Source: Sinorhizobium garamanticum
GTDB taxonomy: Bacteria > Pseudomonadota > Alphaproteobacteria > Rhizobiales > Rhizobiaceae
DNA length: 64,000 bases
NCBI RefSeq assembly: GCF_029892065.1
Contig: NZ_CP120373.1
Location: 3,727,001 to 3,791,000 of the forward strand
Direction of reading: 5' to 3'
The notes beneath the pieces were generated by a model. That model was not told where the DNA came from. It worked only from the letters and a program-made list of their open reading frames with translations, and ran no database searches. The position numbers were made by a program, and so were the translations under genes. Position 1 is the stretch's first letter. Every line of letters begins with the position of its first letter. Of this stretch, positions 34,934 to 41,823 are shown piece by piece.

Positions 34934-36136
34934 TCACGCCATGTTGCCGAAATCGCCATAGGTCAAAGCCAGGGGCTGCTTGACGGCTAGCCCGATTCGT
35001 TCCTCCGCCAAGATCGCGACGAGGTTGCGCACGAAGAAATCGGCATGCTCAGTGCTTACTTCTACCCGCGCGGCCCAACGGTCATAGAGCGTCGCAGCCA
35101 TTTGGAAATTCCCCACTAGAAATTTGTCGACTGCCATCGCTTGCGTCGCAACGACTGGCAAACCAAACAAGGCCGGCGTGATCACGGCTTGCGGATCGCC
35201 AAGGATGTATTTGCCATCGGCGTCCTTCAGAAGCCGCATACGCATCCAATCGCTCGGGTGCAGGATGATGCCGTCCGCCGGAAAATCTGCCAAAGCGTTC
35301 TGCAAGATCGCGAGACCGATAGTGTCAAGCAACGTTGCGCTGGCGATTGTGAAGGGGGCGGCGAAGGCCGTCGAGTTCGGCACCAAGCCATCGAGGTTGC
35401 TGCCGCTGCCGTCGCCGTAGAGAATTTGGCCTTCCTCGACGAAAGCGAGGCCATAGCGAAGCTCCCCGTCAATGATGTCCCGAAGCTGCGGCACGTCTTC
35501 GAGCACCTGCCGAGATGCCGGTAGCCAATGCGCGATAACCTGCGTCGGCAGTGTCCGAAGCTCGAATGCGAGCCCGGACTCGGGCTTAACCGCGCCCTCG
35601 GCCACGGGGGCGGCATTGTTCGTGCGGCTCGTCTGCGCCGCGTATTCGACCGCATTGCTGGAGACCGAAACCACCGGCAACAGGTCGCGAACCTGCATCC
35701 GGCGACGCGGCATCATCGCCGTCGTATCGCGCGTGGGCACGCCGAGGCTGCCGCCCGAGGCGGGATCATTCGTCAACGTCGTTTTCACCGCAAGGCGGAA
35801 GCGACCGGGCCGCGTTGTTTCATCGGCAAAGGCTTTCAATCCGTCGTGTCTGGTGAATTGCTGACCCCAACTCTCGGCATGGCCGCCGCCGCTGCCTCCA
35901 TAGTGATCGGCCCGCGCCGCTCGCTGCTCGATATCGAGGAGCCGCGCGGCAAAGCCGGACATCTTTTCGTCCGCCTCGCCGATCCGTTTCAGGACGGTGG
36001 CGGCGTGCTCGCCGAACTTTGCAGAAAGCTGTTCGAAGACATCCTCGGCGCCGCCCGCGTCCTTCTTGCGCAAATACGCGCCGGCAGCCAGCAGGGCGCG
36101 CGCCTGGCGCGTCAAAGAGATGGATTGAATAGTCAT
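34934..36136 (-). CDS. HK97-family major capsid protein
   Basis: A 400-residue protein. Residues 1-110 are a charged, helix-rich delta domain (RKKDAGGAEDVFEQLSAKFGEHAATVLKRIGEADEKMSGFAARLLDIEQRAA), which the protease would remove. The rest has the HK97 fold pattern: DPASGGSLGVPTRDTTAMMPRRRMQVRDLLPVVSV near the new N-terminus, RQVLEDVPQLRDIIDGELRYGLAFVEEGQILYGDGSG (spine helix), GIILHPSDWMRMRLLKDADGKYI and VEVSTEHADFFVRNLVAILAEERIGLAV at the end. Two bases separate it from the protease stop, so they are coexpressed. It is the only virion structural protein I recognise in the element. Confidence 0.93.
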   Translation of the reverse strand: MTIQSISLTRQARALLAAGAYLRKKDAGGAEDVFEQLSAKFGEHAATVLKRIGEADEKMSGFAARLLDIEQRAARADHYGGSGGGHAESWGQQFTRHDGLKAFADETTRPGRFRLAVKTTLTNDPASGGSLGVPTRDTTAMMPRRRMQVRDLLPVVSVSSNAVEYAAQTSRTNNAAPVAEGAVKPESGLAFELRTLPTQVIAHWLPASRQVLEDVPQLRDIIDGELRYGLAFVEEGQILYGDGSGSNLDGLVPNSTAFAAPFTIASATLLDTIGLAILQNALADFPADGIILHPSDWMRMRLLKDADGKYILGDPQAVITPALFGLPVVATQAMAVDKFLVGNFQMAATLYDRWAARVEVSTEHADFFVRNLVAILAEERIGLAVKQPLALTYGDFGNMA

Positions 36137-36138
36137 GG

Positions 36139-36801
36139 TTAGAGTCCTTTCAGTTGTGCGGAAGCGGCCTCGATCTGGCGCAAAAGTCGCGCCGCTTGAT
36201 CGTGGGAGTCGTCATCCTGAAGCGCGCGCCAAGCGCCTGCCGCCGCACGCCTTGCCGTCGCTTTCGACAGCCCGTTTGCCCGGAACAGGTTCACGAATTC
36301 GGATTTTGTGGAGAGCACCTTGACCGATGAAATGCGCGCCCCGCGATTTGCCGGAGCTGTCACGACTGAAATTTCAACGAGGTCGATGTCGAGGAGTTCA
36401 AATGTACCGTCGGCGCCATATTTGCGCCCGCCCTCTGGCACGACGAAGCCGATGGACAGGCCGTCGAGATCGCCATTGACCAGATGCGTGTAGGCCTGCT
36501 TGCCGGCATCAGTATTTAGCGACAGCTTGCCCTTGGCCCACAGGCCTCGCTCATCCTCGCGAAGTTCGACCCACCGTCCGATGGGACGGTCTAGCTTGTG
36601 GCCCCACAGCATCGCCGGGTGGGTGCCTTGCACTTTGTGTTCGGCAAGCGTGCGGCGATACGCGCCCCGACGGACGATTTCCCCTTGCCGGTCAACCACA
36701 TCGAAAACCGAGGCATATCCGGTCAAGAAGCCCTCGCCATCGGCCTTTATGTCGAGATCGAGCGCGGCGGCAAAGCGGGTCTGCGGGTCGAATTTATGCA
36801 T
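36139..36801 (-). CDS. HK97-family prohead protease
   Basis: A 220-residue serine protease of family S78/U35. GYASVFDVVDRQGEIVRRGAY is the conserved N-terminal block. PAMLWGHKLDRPIGRWVELREDERGLWAKGKL carries the catalytic His, and LVNGDLDGLSIGFVVPEGG the catalytic Ser. LLDIDLVEISVVTAPANRGARI closes the domain, ending in a helical tail. It should cut the capsid delta domain during head maturation. Start at 36801 lacks a strong ribosome site. Confidence 0.93.
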   Translation of the reverse strand: MHKFDPQTRFAAALDLDIKADGEGFLTGYASVFDVVDRQGEIVRRGAYRRTLAEHKVQGTHPAMLWGHKLDRPIGRWVELREDERGLWAKGKLSLNTDAGKQAYTHLVNGDLDGLSIGFVVPEGGRKYGADGTFELLDIDLVEISVVTAPANRGARISSVKVLSTKSEFVNLFRANGLSKATARRAAAGAWRALQDDDSHDQAARLLRQIEAASAQLKGL

Positions 36802-36931
36802 GGGACAGCTACCACCGACGCATGGATGCGCGGTTCATCGTTCAATGTTCGGAACGGTCTGGTAGCCGTGGCTCTTTCGGCCTCAAACGCACAATAGAGC
36901 CGGTATTAAGATACCATACCGACGACTGTCG

Positions 36932-37207
36932 TCAATTCGGCTTCCCTCCGCCCGGCCTGTCCTCGCCAGTGATCGACCAGAACAGCCCGCCCTCGATGTT
37001 CTCGGCAAACCGCCGGAAATGCTCGGCCGTGACGGCTGATCCCTCCAGGGTTGCCGCCTGCGCGGCGGCATAGGTCAGCATGCGGTCGATCATCATCGGG
37101 ATCGAAGCGCCGGCCCCGGCGACCATCATTTCGGCAGCGCGCTCGATGATCGCGTCGCAAGCATGTTTCTTCATTTCGTCCGGTGACGGATTTTTCGGCT
37201 TTGGCAT
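36932..37207 (-). CDS. Hypothetical small phage protein
   Basis: A 91-residue protein (MPKPKNPSPDEMKKHACDAIIERAAEMMVAGAG...). It has a basic start and two amphipathic helices, with VTAEHFRRFAENIEGGLFWSITGEDRPGGG at the end. ATG at 37207 follows AGGAGGGT. No known domain. It is located between the replication genes and the head genes and is read in the same direction. Confidence 0.65.
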   Translation of the reverse strand: MPKPKNPSPDEMKKHACDAIIERAAEMMVAGAGASIPMMIDRMLTYAAAQAATLEGSAVTAEHFRRFAENIEGGLFWSITGEDRPGGGKPN

Positions 37208-37272
37208 AATACCCTCCTAGGGATTCCGTGCCGACCTGAACCTCGATGCTGGTCAGGCCGGCGGGATACTGC

Positions 37273-37488
37273 TTAATAACCAGCGGCTAGCTGCTCGACA
37301 GTCCAGCCCTCGGGAGAGCTCCGCCCATTTAAGGTGATCCGGCAATCGACCAGGGCGTTCCAATCCGGGCCATGCTCAATGATGGCGTCAAGCTCGGCGA
37401 TCTCGTCGATGTAGATCACCGTCTCCCTCGGCCCATTGTCATGCAGATAGGTGATGCTGACTTTCCAGCGTTCGGCTGTGTCGGTCAT
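37273..37488 (-). CDS. Hypothetical small protein
   Basis: A 71-residue acidic protein (MTDTAERWKVSITYLHDNGPRETVIYIDEIAELDAIIEHGPDWNALVDCRITLNGR...). The pattern of alternating beta strands and one helix suggests a small alpha/beta fold. ATG at 37488 is preceded by AGGAGAAGAG and overlaps the stop of the upstream gene by four bases, so it is translationally coupled. No known family. Confidence 0.65.
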   Translation of the reverse strand: MTDTAERWKVSITYLHDNGPRETVIYIDEIAELDAIIEHGPDWNALVDCRITLNGRSSPEGWTVEQLAAGY

Positions 37489-38102
37489 ACTCTTCTCCTT
37501 TCTTCCCCGCGTCGGGATTGACGCTGAGACTGCTCGTTTTCGATTTCGGGCGCAGCGAAGGACTCGTTCGCCTTCAGCGTCCGGCGCAACGCGGCGGTTA
37601 TTTCGACCGGCTCTTCCGAATAGTCCGGTATCTGCCTCGGCGGCCTCGGCGGAGACGGTTTCGCTGTTGGCGAGTCGGGAATATTCGCCTCCCTCCAGCG
37701 ACAAAGTTGGCGATAGCGCTCTCGCATACGCGCCCGCGCAGCCTCATCCGGCCGTGGCGATTCATCCTCAGGCCAGGCGTAGCGCCGCGCTTCTTCGGCG
37801 GCTCGCCGCTGTCTTTCGAGAATCGGTTTCATCACGCGGTCAATCTCGCCACGCAATTCGGACGGCGACGGCATGAAGCCGTGGCCCAAGGCATTTTGAT
37901 TGATCCGCCGTTCAGCCTCGAACAGCGCCCATTGGCAGACACCTTCAAGCGCCTGCAGGTAGGCGGGTTTCACTAGCCTAAAATCGTTGGGCGCTCGGGA
38001 GGGGTAAGCCGCCAACAGGCGGGTAAGCACGCCAAGCTTGTCAGTGTCGGACGCGAGGCGGGAGATATCCGGTGGTATCGTCGGCAGATTCGCCGCTGTC
38101 AT
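37485..38102 (-). CDS. Hypothetical protein, phage replication region
   Basis: A 205-residue protein. Residues 1-100 are helical (SRLASDTDKLGVLTRLLAAYPSRAPNDFRLVKPAYLQALEGVCQWALFEAERRINQNALGHGFMPSPSELRGEIDRVM), the rest charged and probably disordered with Arg/Glu/Pro. It overlaps the 3' end of the replication gene by 62 bases. The position after a lambda-O-like gene would suit a helicase loader or partner, but I cannot identify a motif for that. Confidence 0.6.
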   Translation of the reverse strand: MTAANLPTIPPDISRLASDTDKLGVLTRLLAAYPSRAPNDFRLVKPAYLQALEGVCQWALFEAERRINQNALGHGFMPSPSELRGEIDRVMKPILERQRRAAEEARRYAWPEDESPRPDEAARARMRERYRQLCRWREANIPDSPTAKPSPPRPPRQIPDYSEEPVEITAALRRTLKANESFAAPEIENEQSQRQSRRGEERRRV

Positions 38103-38868
38103 CGAACAATCCTCCTGACTGTTCGCTCACGAGGGCCTCGAAGGTGGCCTCCAGAGCTTGTTCGGCAATGTGGTGTCTATGTTGCTGCTGGTGACGGTGG
38201 TCATTGCAACGGCCCGCAAAATCCGGCACTCGACGAATCCAGTTGCGCCATGCGGCATTCCAGTCGCGCATCGGCTTTCCCTTGGCGCGGTAGTAGTCGA
38301 GGAAGATCGCGGTCTGCCGCTCGGCCTCGGCGCGATCCAAGCCAGCGGCGAGAGCGACTCGCATGTCCGGTAAAAAATTGTCGGGCAGGGGTACAGCGCG
38401 GGCGCGCGGCGCGCGTTTCGCGCTCTCTCGATTCAACGTGTTCTTTTCAACGTGTTCCTTATTAGATGCACCGGAAATTTTGTTCCGGAAGTCCTGCGCA
38501 GAATTTCCGATGGTCGCATCGTTCACCGGAATCTCGTTTCCGGTGTTCGTGTCGTTCACCGGAACCGTGCTTCCGGTAGTCGCATCGCCAAAATGATAGA
38601 GATTCGATTTGCCACGGCCCTTCGGTAGCGGCCGTTCTTCGACCCTAAGCCAGTCGCAGGCGCGGAGATTGGCGAGCGCCTTCCGGATCGTGCGATCCGT
38701 CACACCGAGATCGGTGGCGATGGTTTCTTGCTTCGGAAAGCAATCGCCGGTTGCTGCGTCCATGTAGGAAAGCAGGCGATAAGCCACGCGGAAGTCGGTC
38801 CCCGACAGGCGGCGATCAACCGACATGCGGTCGAGCAGATCGAGTTTCCAGGCGGCAAAACCTCTCAT
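38041..38868 (-). CDS. Winged-helix replication initiator-like protein (lambda O type)
   Basis: A 275-residue protein. Residues 10-90 are an HTH_36 winged helix (LLDRMSVDRRLSGTDFRVAYRLLSYMDAATGDCFPKQETIATDLGVTDRTIRKALANLRACDWLRVEER). Residues ~93-125 are a repeat-like linker (GDATTGSTVPVND, TNTGNEIPVND, ATIGNSAQD). The next part is helical with FLDYYRAKGKPMRDWNAAWRNWIRRV, a DnaD-like segment seen in phage replication proteins. The DNA coding for the linker holds 18-bp inverted-repeat units, as in lambda O, where the origin lies inside the gene. ATG at 38868 overlaps the AlpA-like gene by four bases. Confidence 0.7.
   Translation of the reverse strand: MRGFAAWKLDLLDRMSVDRRLSGTDFRVAYRLLSYMDAATGDCFPKQETIATDLGVTDRTIRKALANLRACDWLRVEERPLPKGRGKSNLYHFGDATTGSTVPVNDTNTGNEIPVNDATIGNSAQDFRNKISGASNKEHVEKNTLNRESAKRAPRARAVPLPDNFLPDMRVALAAGLDRAEAERQTAIFLDYYRAKGKPMRDWNAAWRNWIRRVPDFAGRCNDHRHQQQHRHHIAEQALEATFEALVSEQSGGLFDDSGESADDTTGYLPPRVRH
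38471..38576. repeat. Iteron array inside the replication gene, probable origin
   Basis: Three 18-bp dyads of the form CCGGAA-N6-TTCCGG occur at 38471-38488, 38526-38543 and 38559-38576. A degraded fourth (CCTGCG...TTCCGA) is at 38493-38510. The last three start exactly 33 bases apart, which corresponds to an 11-residue repeat in the encoded linker. Regularly spaced dyads within an initiator gene are typical of a lambdoid origin. Confidence 0.7.
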
Positions 38869-39086
38869 GACGCACCTCTGGTGGTACGGGTGGCCTCGCG
38901 CGCAATCTCCTTTTGGGGCAGCGACAACAGAAATGCCTTAAGGTCGTCGCTGATAATGACCGTTCGCCTCCCATGCTTTCGCGCTTTCAGGCGACCATCC
39001 CGGATCGCGGCATAAAGGTTGGTCCTGCCGATGCCGGACACCTCGACCGCTTCGTCGATGTGTAGTCCGATTTTCGGGATGTCCAT
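38865..39086 (-). CDS. AlpA-like helix-turn-helix protein (excisionase/regulator)
   Basis: A 73-residue protein. PKIGLHIDEAVEVSGIGRTNLYAAIRDGRLKARKHGRRTVIISDDLKAFLLSLP is the MerR-like winged helix of the AlpA/excisionase group. Such proteins bind near att sites to direct excision or regulate integrase genes in satellites and prophages. ATG at 39086 after AAGGAGAA. First gene of a tightly overlapping unit with the replication gene. Confidence 0.82.
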   Translation of the reverse strand: MDIPKIGLHIDEAVEVSGIGRTNLYAAIRDGRLKARKHGRRTVIISDDLKAFLLSLPQKEIAREATRTTRGAS

Positions 39087-39170
39087 TTTGTTTCTCCTTC
39101 AAGCTGAACACTGATGTTCGCTGAAGGATGCAAGCAGTTGCCTCGGGTGTTGAGGACAAAAACGGCACTT

Positions 39171-39938
39171 TTATTGATCCGTTTTTGTCCCATCGTCGTT
39201 CAGCGGCGGGTCGAGCCGGCGAACCTCCTCGATCAATCGACCAGCCACGCCCTCAGTCAAGTGGCCGCCCCGACGTAAGAGGAGCCCCCGCTGCTCGGCG
39301 AAAGCGAGCAGCGGATTGACTGCAGCGCACAGGAAACGGGCCGCCGGGCCGACTTGATGGCTAGCGCCAGCGGGTTTGTTGGTCCAGAGTTGCCAGAAAA
39401 TGATCGCCGCATCCACAAATCGCGCAAAGGCGGGGTGGTGCCTCCCGGCAAACACGTCGTTGGCGTGCAAGGCAGCAATGTGCTCCGCGACTGCCTCCTC
39501 GTTGCTGATCACTTCACCAAGCAGACCGAGAAAGACTTCATCCCGATAGAGATTGGGGATGTAGTCTCCCTTATCGTCGATCAACAAGCCTCTGCCGAGG
39601 AACGCGCGTGCGAAATCAGTTCCGTAAGGAGTGGACCTTGCCAGTCGCTTCCGGAGGTTGCGCGCGGCGCGGGCGATTACGCGAATCTCATCGGCGTACT
39701 CTTCCGCCCTCCGAAAGGCTGCCTCTTCGTTGAGACATTCACGCCCCAGCCGCTCCAACTCACGCGAGATGTAGGTAGCTTTATCTGCTCGAAATTCGTC
39801 GTGGTGTGCAAACTGGACCAGCCGTTCCCAATCGCCAAGTTCATCGATCCAATCCGGATCGGGCACAGCCTCGGCCAACGCCTGACGTTCAGCCTCCGTG
39901 TAGCTGAACTCCAAGTCGCCTCCCCCTGAGCCGCCCAT
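39171..39938 (-). CDS. Hypothetical protein beside the integrase
   Basis: A 255-residue protein from the ATG at 39938 (a longer version from 39980 would overlap the integrase). It is acidic at the start (ELGDWERLVQFAHHDEFRADKATYISRELERLGREC) and helical after, with ADEIRVIARAARNLRKRL and a final helix AGRLIEEVRRLDPPLNDDGTKTDQ. No catalytic motif is visible. It may be an element-specific regulator or cargo. Five bases separate it from the integrase stop codon. Confidence 0.55.
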   Translation of the reverse strand: MGGSGGGDLEFSYTEAERQALAEAVPDPDWIDELGDWERLVQFAHHDEFRADKATYISRELERLGRECLNEEAAFRRAEEYADEIRVIARAARNLRKRLARSTPYGTDFARAFLGRGLLIDDKGDYIPNLYRDEVFLGLLGEVISNEEAVAEHIAALHANDVFAGRHHPAFARFVDAAIIFWQLWTNKPAGASHQVGPAARFLCAAVNPLLAFAEQRGLLLRRGGHLTEGVAGRLIEEVRRLDPPLNDDGTKTDQ

Positions 39939-39942
39939 AGTG

Positions 39943-41313
39943 TCAGGCCCGTTCCAGCATCGGCACCACTTTTCGGCCATCGTCCGGAGGCACTAGCGGC
40001 ACCACGGCGCGCGCTGCTAGCTCATCGAGTCCATCGGCAATCCAGCGCCCATAATGGCGTTCGATCATGGCCACGCTTGTATCGTGCAAAGCGGCAACCA
40101 GCCGGATCGGAAGATTGGCGCGAATGCCACGCACGATGCTGGAGTGCCGCAAGGCATACGGGATCACCTCGGGGATTTCAGCGCGCTCGCGAATCTCATG
40201 CCACGGTCGCATAATTTCGCTCGCCGAATACCATGGCGCGCGCCCTGCCCTTTCCCATTGGATGCCGCCCGAGGCCTGTTTCCATCGCCAACGTTCCAGC
40301 AATGGTGCATCGTCGGCCCGATTGGTCGCCACCGGCAAAAGGGCGTCGAGCACGTCCTTTCCGACCGGGACAGGTGTGCTTCCACTCTTGCCTCCCCTGC
40401 CCTTGCGGGAGACTGGCACCATGAGGCGTCCTTGCGCCCGCTGGACGTCACCGACCTTCATCCGTGCGATTTGGCTGAACCGCGCGCCGGTAGAGGCCAG
40501 AACAACCACGAAGCGATAGAGGTCGCCCTCCCACTCCTGTTCGGAATCGATTTCTCGGGCTGCGCGGATCAACCGTCCGATTAGTGTGTCAGAAAGTATC
40601 TGGTTGTCGCGCGCGAGTGGCGCTGCCTCGTCATCATGTTGCATCGGAGGCTTGAGGCCGTGCTTGATGATGGCCGGCAGGTCCGATGGGAGCCGGGTAC
40701 GATGCGCCGCGTAGGCACTATTCAGCGCCGCCTTGAAATCATTGACGAGGCGTTGCTTGCTTGTGGCCTTCAGGCTGTCAGGTAGGCTGCTGTGCCATTT
40801 TTGCAGGTCGTATTCCTTCAGCGCGTGCATTAACACGGCTGCCAACGGCGATGCGGGTGCGGCCTTCTGCTTGCCCCTCCTGTCTTGGCCGAGCACGTAG
40901 CGTTGAAGCCGCTGGCCGGCATCAGATCGAACCTGCCTGCCTTTGCGCCTGCTGTCGCGGGCATCTCGCTCGGCAATGTAGACTTCGACCGCAAGCCTTA
41001 CCGTGAGCGGCGGTCCTTCGGCGGCGGCTCTGGTCTCCGCCCTTGCTTCCTCGACGCACTTCTTTGCAGCCCGGACGGCCGCGTTGTAGTCTAGCGTCCC
41101 TTCGGCTATCTCGTCGTCGGCTGTACCTAGTGGTTTTTGTCGATAGCCGACCCCATTCCGCCAACGGACGAGCCACCCGCCTCCGCCCCGTTTGCCCTTT
41201 CGATAGCCAATGTGAACATCGGGATCGATACCTTTCCAATGTATGACGCCCGATGGCAGCTTGGATCGAGCATTGCGCGTGGTGATCTGTGCCTCTTTCA
41301 GGGTCTTCGCCAT
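39943..41313 (-). CDS. int: Tyrosine recombinase (integrase)
   Basis: A 456-residue phage-type integrase. The N-terminal arm-binding region holds RNARSKLPSGVIHWKGIDPDVHIGYRKGKRGGGGWLVRW, followed by a SAM-like core-binding domain (TVRLAVEVYIAERDARD). The catalytic part has STGARFSQIARMKVGDV (Arg I), KGRGGKSGSTPVPVG (Lys), ALRHSSIVRG (HxxR), and LHDTSVAMIERHYGRW with His and nucleophile Tyr. All catalytic residues are present, so the element may still excise. Start ATG at 41313 fits the family start better than 41337. Located 144 bases from attR. Confidence 0.93.
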   Translation of the reverse strand: MAKTLKEAQITTRNARSKLPSGVIHWKGIDPDVHIGYRKGKRGGGGWLVRWRNGVGYRQKPLGTADDEIAEGTLDYNAAVRAAKKCVEEARAETRAAAEGPPLTVRLAVEVYIAERDARDSRRKGRQVRSDAGQRLQRYVLGQDRRGKQKAAPASPLAAVLMHALKEYDLQKWHSSLPDSLKATSKQRLVNDFKAALNSAYAAHRTRLPSDLPAIIKHGLKPPMQHDDEAAPLARDNQILSDTLIGRLIRAAREIDSEQEWEGDLYRFVVVLASTGARFSQIARMKVGDVQRAQGRLMVPVSRKGRGGKSGSTPVPVGKDVLDALLPVATNRADDAPLLERWRWKQASGGIQWERAGRAPWYSASEIMRPWHEIRERAEIPEVIPYALRHSSIVRGIRANLPIRLVAALHDTSVAMIERHYGRWIADGLDELAARAVVPLVPPDDGRKVVPMLERA

Positions 41314-41456
41314 CCGATTTTCCGCCTTAAAAATCAAAAATCGTCAAATATGCATCAAATATATGCCAACGCACGCCAGTGAACAAGCGCGACGTAACAT
41401 ATTGATTATACTGAACTACAATGAACAACGGCGGACGCGAAACTGCCGCAAAACAA

Positions 41457-41505
41457 GCCCTCTCACGGCGGTAACACGGGTTCGAGTCCCGTTGGGCGTA
41501 CCAAT
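41457..41505 (+). repeat. attR, 49-bp direct repeat (tRNA-Glu 3' fragment)
   Basis: Exact copy of the 3' half of tRNA-Glu(CTC), from the anticodon stem to CCA plus AT, without a 5' half. It is the displaced end of the target gene and gives the right junction of the element. Confidence 0.92.
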
Positions 41506-41667
41506 CCCATCTCGCTCTTTGCAGTGTAAACGACGTGTGGCAGCGAACGGACGTTCGCCGCCTTGATCGTGCCGAACTTACACAAGCTTTCTGCAAAAAA
41601 TTGAATTTGATGGCTCTTCATCACTTGCGGGAATCCGAAGCGCTCTCTATAAGCCACCTCGTCTTGG

Positions 41668-41743
41668 GCGCCCATCGTCTAGCGGTCTAGGACGCCGCCC
41701 TTTCACGGCGGAAACACGGGTTCGAGTCCCGTTGGGCGTGCCA
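41668..41743 (+). tRNA. tRNA-Glu (anticodon TTC), copy 3
   Basis: Identical to the copies at 12201 and 12451, with the same leader TATAAGCCACCTCGTCTTGG. It follows the element by 163 bases and marks the return to core chromosome. Confidence 0.97.
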
Positions 41744-41823
41744 CTTTCTCTTCATAAAATCGTTGAAGCTTTTCCTCCAACTCGCTGATTTGGAGGGTTT
41801 TGGCGGTTATCGCCACGAATGCG

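Larger units (their letters stand above)
30593..41456. mobile_element. Integrated capsid-encoding phage satellite-like element with retron and BstA-like gene
   Basis: A 10.86-kb segment between 49-bp direct repeats derived from tRNA-Glu(CTC). All recognised genes run leftward from a tyrosine integrase at the right end: integrase, hypothetical, AlpA-like, HTH replication protein, four small proteins including two hypotheticals, prohead protease, major capsid protein, retron, small HTH protein, BstA-like protein. There is no recognisable terminase, portal, head-tail connector, tail or lysis gene. That content fits a satellite that makes its own capsid and borrows the rest from a helper (cf-PICI-like), or a deleted prophage. 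Right boundary is 41456 or 41505, depending on where in the repeat recombination occurs. Confidence 0.85.
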
